NCBI GenBank assembly: GCA_020345785.1
Contig: CP070771.1
Location: forward strand, 4,377,839-4,387,152
DNA length: 9,314 nt
From: Desulfobacterales bacterium
GTDB lineage: Bacteria > Desulfobacterota > Desulfobacteria > Desulfobacterales > JAFDCJ01
Reading direction: 5' to 3'
In this document: positions 6,058-9,314 of the stretch, piece after piece
Layout: each line of letters begins with the position of its first letter
Numbering within the stretch: the stretch's first letter is position 1
Made by a program: the position numbers and the translations under genes
Notes under the pieces: model-generated
Databases searched by the model: none
What the model saw: the letters and a program-made list of their open reading frames with translations, nothing else
Told to the model about the DNA's origin: nothing

Positions 6058-6930
6058 ATGGAACTATTTGCAGAATCCTTGCTCAACGGTATTTTGATCG
6101 GGGGCATTCTAATCACGATGGCCGTAGGCTTTTCCCTTTCCTTTGGAGTTATGGAAATTATCGATTTTGCAGTTGGGGAATGGCTGATGTTAGCCAGCTT
6201 TTTAACGTATTCAATGACGAACTTCCTTAAAATCGAACCACTTCTTCTGGTCCCGTTGGTTGCCATCGTATTCTTCTTTGCCGGGTTTTTTATTCAGCCT
6301 TTAATTGCCCGCGCTGTGCACGGCAAGCAGTCGCTGGCTGTATTAATGGGTCTGGTTTTTACCTTTGGAATCTCCCTGATTTTGCGCGGCAGTGCCCTTT
6401 CAATATGGGGTTTTAATGTGAGGTCCGTTTCCAGTATGATCTCCGGAACCCATGTCCCCTTAGGAAACTTCATCATATCATCGACCAGGTTGGTTGCCTT
6501 TTCCTTTGGCATTCTTTCAACTTTGGCTCTTCTGGCTTTCCTACGCTTTACGAAAACCGGCATGGCAATAAGAGCCACGGCGCAGAATGGGGTAGTCGCT
6601 GAAACCCTGGGAGTCAACGTACCGAAAATTAGATCCCTCGTTTACGCGATTTATGCCGCCATGACGGGAATGGCCGGAGTTTTTATTGGGATCCTGTTTT
6701 CCATCAGCGCCGAGATGGGCGTCCTTTATACGATATTTATTTTCTTCGTCGTGGTGCTGGCCGGCTTAGGCTATATCCAGGGCGTCATATACGCCGCAGT
6801 ATTCTTGGGAGTGCTGCAGTCTTTAATCACGATCTATATCGGCGCGCAGTATGTTCTTCTTTTGGTTTTTGCCACTCTGTATGTCGTTCTCCTCATCGCC
6901 CCTAAAGGGCTGCTGGGAAAGGGTCTTTGA
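6058..6930 (+). CDS. livH: LIV-type ABC transporter permease LivH
   Basis: This 290-residue inner-membrane protein is one of the two channel subunits of the importer. Almost the whole length is hydrophobic, with about eight membrane segments. The N-terminus has the family pattern LLNGILIGGILITMAVGFS (8-26) and a GVMEIIDFAVGEWLML block (30-45), where typical members have an INxAxG-type sequence. The cytoplasmic loop that docks onto the ATPase is at about 168-207, with AIRATAQNGVVAETLGVNV (170-188) followed by a Y-A-I-Y-A-A-M-T-G-M-A-G helix. Length is normal for the family. The ATG follows CGGAG by 7 bases. The stop TGA directly abuts the livM ATG, so the two permeases are almost certainly co-translated. 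Confidence 0.93.
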   Translation: MELFAESLLNGILIGGILITMAVGFSLSFGVMEIIDFAVGEWLMLASFLTYSMTNFLKIEPLLLVPLVAIVFFFAGFFIQPLIARAVHGKQSLAVLMGLVFTFGISLILRGSALSIWGFNVRSVSSMISGTHVPLGNFIISSTRLVAFSFGILSTLALLAFLRFTKTGMAIRATAQNGVVAETLGVNVPKIRSLVYAIYAAMTGMAGVFIGILFSISAEMGVLYTIFIFFVVVLAGLGYIQGVIYAAVFLGVLQSLITIYIGAQYVLLLVFATLYVVLLIAPKGLLGKGL

Positions 6931-7935
6931 ATGGCTTCAATCACGCGAAAAGAAAATACGCCTGGTCTATTCATAATTTTTACCCTTTTGGGCCTAGTAG
7001 GCCTTGCATTTTTTGCGCCGATCTTCCTCCCCACTTTTTGGTTACGGATTATTACGGGAGTCCTCATGTGGATTAGTTTGGCTCAGAGCTGGAATATCAT
7101 CGGGGGCTATACGGGATATATTAACTTTGGCCACGGCGCTTTTTTTGGGATAGGGGCCTATTTCACAGGTTTGGCAATGAAATTGGCAGGGATGCCTTTC
7201 ATTGTCGCCATTATATTAGCTGGATTGATAAATAGTGCACTTGCGTTGATTATAGGACTCCCGACCTTGAGATTGAGAGGCGCCTACTTTGCTATCGCCA
7301 CATGGGCATTTGCCGAAGCCATTCGCCAATTAATGTCTATTTTGAACATCACCGGAGGCTCCTATGGGTTTCGACTACCGCCATATTTAAATGAAAGCTT
7401 TTTCTATTTGACGATGCTGGCTTCGACACTGCTTACCATGGTTACCACGTATTTCCTGGTAGACAGATCGAGATTCGGATTTTGCTTGCGCGCCATAAGG
7501 GATGCTGCCGAGGCTGCTGAATCGCTGGGGGTGGACACAACAAAAGAAAAACTAAAAGCCTTTACCTTGAGCGCTTTTTTTCCGGGGATGATTGGAGGGG
7601 TATATGCATATTGGCTGACCTTTATCCACCCGGGTAATGTTCTCTCTCCCCTCATAACGGACCAGATGGTGGTTATGACGCTCGTCGGAGGAGTGGGCAC
7701 CTTCTGGGGCCCTGCCATAGGAGCTGTGGTCATTCAGTTGGCCAACCGGCTCATATGGGTGGCATTTGGAGCCGAGGTCTATTACATCATACTTCTTGGG
7801 TTAGCTATTTGCGCCGTTGTTTTGTTCATGCCGGACGGTATTGTGGGTCTTATCAGAAGCGCCCGGTCTCGATCTTCGATTATTTCAGTATCCGCTCGGC
7901 AGAAGGGTTTGGAAAATCATGCTGCTGCAGATTAG
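6931..7935 (+). CDS. livM: LIV-type ABC transporter permease LivM
   Basis: This second channel subunit (334 residues) partners LivH. A first membrane segment spans about 12-34. The family hallmark follows at 52-77: QSWNIIGGYTGYINFGHGAF and then FGIGAY. PTLRLRGAYFAIATWAFAE (111-129) and the ATPase-docking loop at 183-223 (FCLRAIRDAAEAAESLGVD, then KAFTLSAFFPGMIGGVYAY) are typical. MVVMTLVGGVGTFWGPAIGA (246-265) and a final hydrophobic segment ending LFMPDGIVGL (298-307) complete the fold. A charged 25-residue tail follows. The ATG has no gap to livH, and GGGAAAGGG at 6915-6923 can serve as its ribosome binding site. The last 17 bases overlap livG. Confidence 0.93.
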   Translation: MASITRKENTPGLFIIFTLLGLVGLAFFAPIFLPTFWLRIITGVLMWISLAQSWNIIGGYTGYINFGHGAFFGIGAYFTGLAMKLAGMPFIVAIILAGLINSALALIIGLPTLRLRGAYFAIATWAFAEAIRQLMSILNITGGSYGFRLPPYLNESFFYLTMLASTLLTMVTTYFLVDRSRFGFCLRAIRDAAEAAESLGVDTTKEKLKAFTLSAFFPGMIGGVYAYWLTFIHPGNVLSPLITDQMVVMTLVGGVGTFWGPAIGAVVIQLANRLIWVAFGAEVYYIILLGLAICAVVLFMPDGIVGLIRSARSRSSIISVSARQKGLENHAAAD

Positions 7936-8620
7936 GAGCATAGTAAAGAGGTTTGGCGGAATCGTGGCTGTTGATAGCGTTGACCTGGTTTTCGATTCGG
8001 GAACCGCAGTCGGCATAATTGGACCGAACGGCAGCGGTAAAACCACTCTTTTTAATTTAATTACCGGTTATCACAAATCTGATGCCGGAACCATCATTTA
8101 CAAAGACCGCGACATAACCGGTTTAAAGCCTTTTCAGGTGGCAAGAATCGGGATAGGCCGTACCTTTCAAATTCCTATTCCTTTCTCCAAGATGACGCTT
8201 CTCGAAAACATGCTCGTGCCGCATATGGCGGAAAGCATCAAAAACATAAAAAAGCGCGCCGAAGAACTACTTGAGCTATTCTATCTCGATCATCTGAGCG
8301 CCGAATTGGCTGAGAATCTTTCCGGAGGCCAGCTGAAATTGCTGGAAATCGCCAGAACGCTTATGCGAGATCCGGATACCATATTGTTTGATGAATGCGT
8401 GGCGGGAGTCAACCCAACCATAAGGGCCGAAATTATGGGGCATCTCAAACATCTTCGGGAGCGGGGAAAAACCCTTATTCTAATTGAGCATGACATGGAA
8501 TGGATTTCTGAAATCTCAGAAAAAGTAGTCGTCATGGACTTTGGCAGGGTCATAGCACAGGGCACTTTTTCTGAAATTTACAGTGACCAAAGGGTGAGGG
8601 AAGCTTACCTTGGGAGGTAA
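7919..8620 (+). CDS. livG: LIV-type ABC transporter ATP-binding protein LivG
   Basis: This is a 233-residue cytoplasmic ATPase. It has Walker A GPNGSGKT (35-42), a Q-loop glutamine at 84 (RTFQIP), signature LSGGQ (134-138), Walker B TILFDE (154-159) and an H-loop histidine at 191 (LIEHD). The frame is open from further upstream, but the ATG at 7919 (MLLQIRSIVKRFGG) is preferred because alignable LivG sequence begins there and the upstream codons only shadow the end of livM. Two features stand out. The segment between the Q-loop and the signature is about 25 residues shorter than in the E. coli protein, and Walker B reads DECVAGVNP where most relatives have DEP. All catalytic residues are present. 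The C-terminus AYLGR is the family ending. Confidence 0.93.
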   Translation: MLLQIRSIVKRFGGIVAVDSVDLVFDSGTAVGIIGPNGSGKTTLFNLITGYHKSDAGTIIYKDRDITGLKPFQVARIGIGRTFQIPIPFSKMTLLENMLVPHMAESIKNIKKRAEELLELFYLDHLSAELAENLSGGQLKLLEIARTLMRDPDTILFDECVAGVNPTIRAEIMGHLKHLRERGKTLILIEHDMEWISEISEKVVVMDFGRVIAQGTFSEIYSDQRVREAYLGR

Positions 8621-8625
8621 TAGGT

Positions 8626-9314
8626 GTGGTAACGCTTGAGACGGTAAAACTTGTTGCAGGATATGGTAAAATAAAAGTTCTGAACGGAATCAATCTAAAG
8701 GTTCACTCGGGTTGTATCACCAGCGTCCTGGGGCCCAACGGCAGCGGGAAATCAACGTTGATTAAAAGCTTGATTGGTCTGGTGAGAGCCTGGCGGGGAC
8801 AGATTATCTTCGAGGGAGAAGATATCTCCCGGCTGCCGACATATGGCGCAATAAGAAAAGGGATTGCGATTTTGCCGCAGGCAGGAGGAGTTTTCCCTGA
8901 ACTGTCGGTGCAGGAAAATCTCCTGATGGGAGCCTACACAGTGGATTCACGCACCGAGAGAATGGAAAGGTTGGAATCCATCTATACCCGCTTTTCGGTC
9001 CTCATGTCGAAGAGGTATCAAAGGGCTGCGGAGTTGAGTGGTGGTCAACAGATGCTATTGAGCTTTGGACGCGCCTTAATGTCCAAACCAAAAATTATGT
9101 TGCTCGACGAACCATCTGCGGGCCTTGCCCCGCTGGTCGTTGAAGAGATTTTTCAAATTATTAGAGATCTTTATGCCAACGGAGTTGACTTTCTGCTGGT
9201 TGAACAAAAGGTCAGGGAAGCCTTGCGGATCTCGGACTACACGTTTATAATGGTCCAGGGTGAAGGGAGATTTTTTGGTTCCCCGGATCAACTCCAAGAC
9301 GAAGATAAACTGAT
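8626..9314 (+). CDS. livF: LIV-type ABC transporter ATP-binding protein LivF (3' end outside window)
   Basis: This second ATPase of the importer shows 229 complete codons before the right edge cuts it. Members are usually about 235 residues, so only a few codons should be missing. The start is a GTG at 8626, five bases after the livG stop. It is supported by GGGAGG (8612-8617) at 8-base spacing inside the end of livG, and by the immediate family start VTLETVKLVAGYGKIKVLNG. Motifs are Walker A GPNGSGKS (36-43), Q85 in AILPQ, LSGGQ (137-141) and Walker B MLLDEPSAGLAP (158-169). At the H-loop position a glutamine (Q194, LLVEQK) replaces histidine, as is usual for LivF. The segment LPQAGGVFPELSVQENL (83-99) has PQ where many LivF proteins have PEGR. 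Confidence 0.93.
   Translation, partial: MVTLETVKLVAGYGKIKVLNGINLKVHSGCITSVLGPNGSGKSTLIKSLIGLVRAWRGQIIFEGEDISRLPTYGAIRKGIAILPQAGGVFPELSVQENLLMGAYTVDSRTERMERLESIYTRFSVLMSKRYQRAAELSGGQQMLLSFGRALMSKPKIMLLDEPSAGLAPLVVEEIFQIIRDLYANGVDFLLVEQKVREALRISDYTFIMVQGEGRFFGSPDQLQDEDKL

Noticed and set aside
7817..7918. Longer N-terminus for LivG starting at 7817
   Set aside because: These 34 codons lie entirely inside livM in another frame and add cysteine- and arginine-rich sequence unlike any ABC ATPase. The family start is the methionine at 7919.
1..9314. CRISPR array, tRNA, rRNA or intact insertion sequence
   Set aside because: No regularly spaced repeats, no tRNA cloverleaf, no rRNA sequence and no transposase motif were seen on either strand.

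Overview
The window is a stretch of bacterial chromosome of moderate G+C content, with all supported genes on the + strand. Protein sequence style (a two-subunit 5-oxoprolinase-type pair, a LIV-type ABC operon with a substrate-binding protein ending in a PTPPW-type tail, long spacers containing hairpins) is compatible with a Desulfobacterota-like anaerobe. That assignment is an inference from general appearance only; no rRNA or marker gene is present.

Layout. (1) Positions 1-314 hold no convincing gene, only a possible 17-residue gene tail at the left edge and a terminator-like hairpin. (2) 315-1406 encodes a stand-alone SIR2-like (SIR2_2 type) NAD-binding protein, a family best known from anti-phage NADases. 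It is closed by a hairpin directly after its stop codon. (3) 1426-2155 is about 0.7 kb without a recognisable intact gene, holding a few short open frames that may be remnants. (4) 2156-3813 is a translationally coupled pair, pxpB and pxpC, the two subunits of the ATP-dependent part of prokaryotic 5-oxoprolinase; pxpA is not in the window. (5) 3814-4521 is a 0.7 kb non-coding stretch with an imperfect inverted-repeat element, a sigma-70-like promoter, and a leader carrying a terminator-like hairpin plus T-run ahead of the next gene. (6) 4522-9314 is a classical branched-chain/amide-type ABC importer operon in the order substrate-binding protein, LivH, LivM, LivG, LivF, with livF cut by the right edge. 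The binding-protein gene is separated from the four membrane and ATPase genes by 255 bases containing two hairpins. The permease and ATPase genes are butted, overlapping or 5 bases apart.

How it may work together. The exported binding protein would capture a small amino-acid-like solute in the periplasm and pass it to LivH-LivM, with LivG-LivF supplying ATP. Its position beside pxpBC suggests, but does not prove, that the solute could be 5-oxoproline or a related lactam. The SIR2 protein appears to be an independent unit, possibly a defence gene. I see no clearly new multi-gene system. The most checkable leads are the orphan SIR2 protein, pxpBC without pxpA beside a transporter, and the attenuator-like leader before the binding-protein gene.
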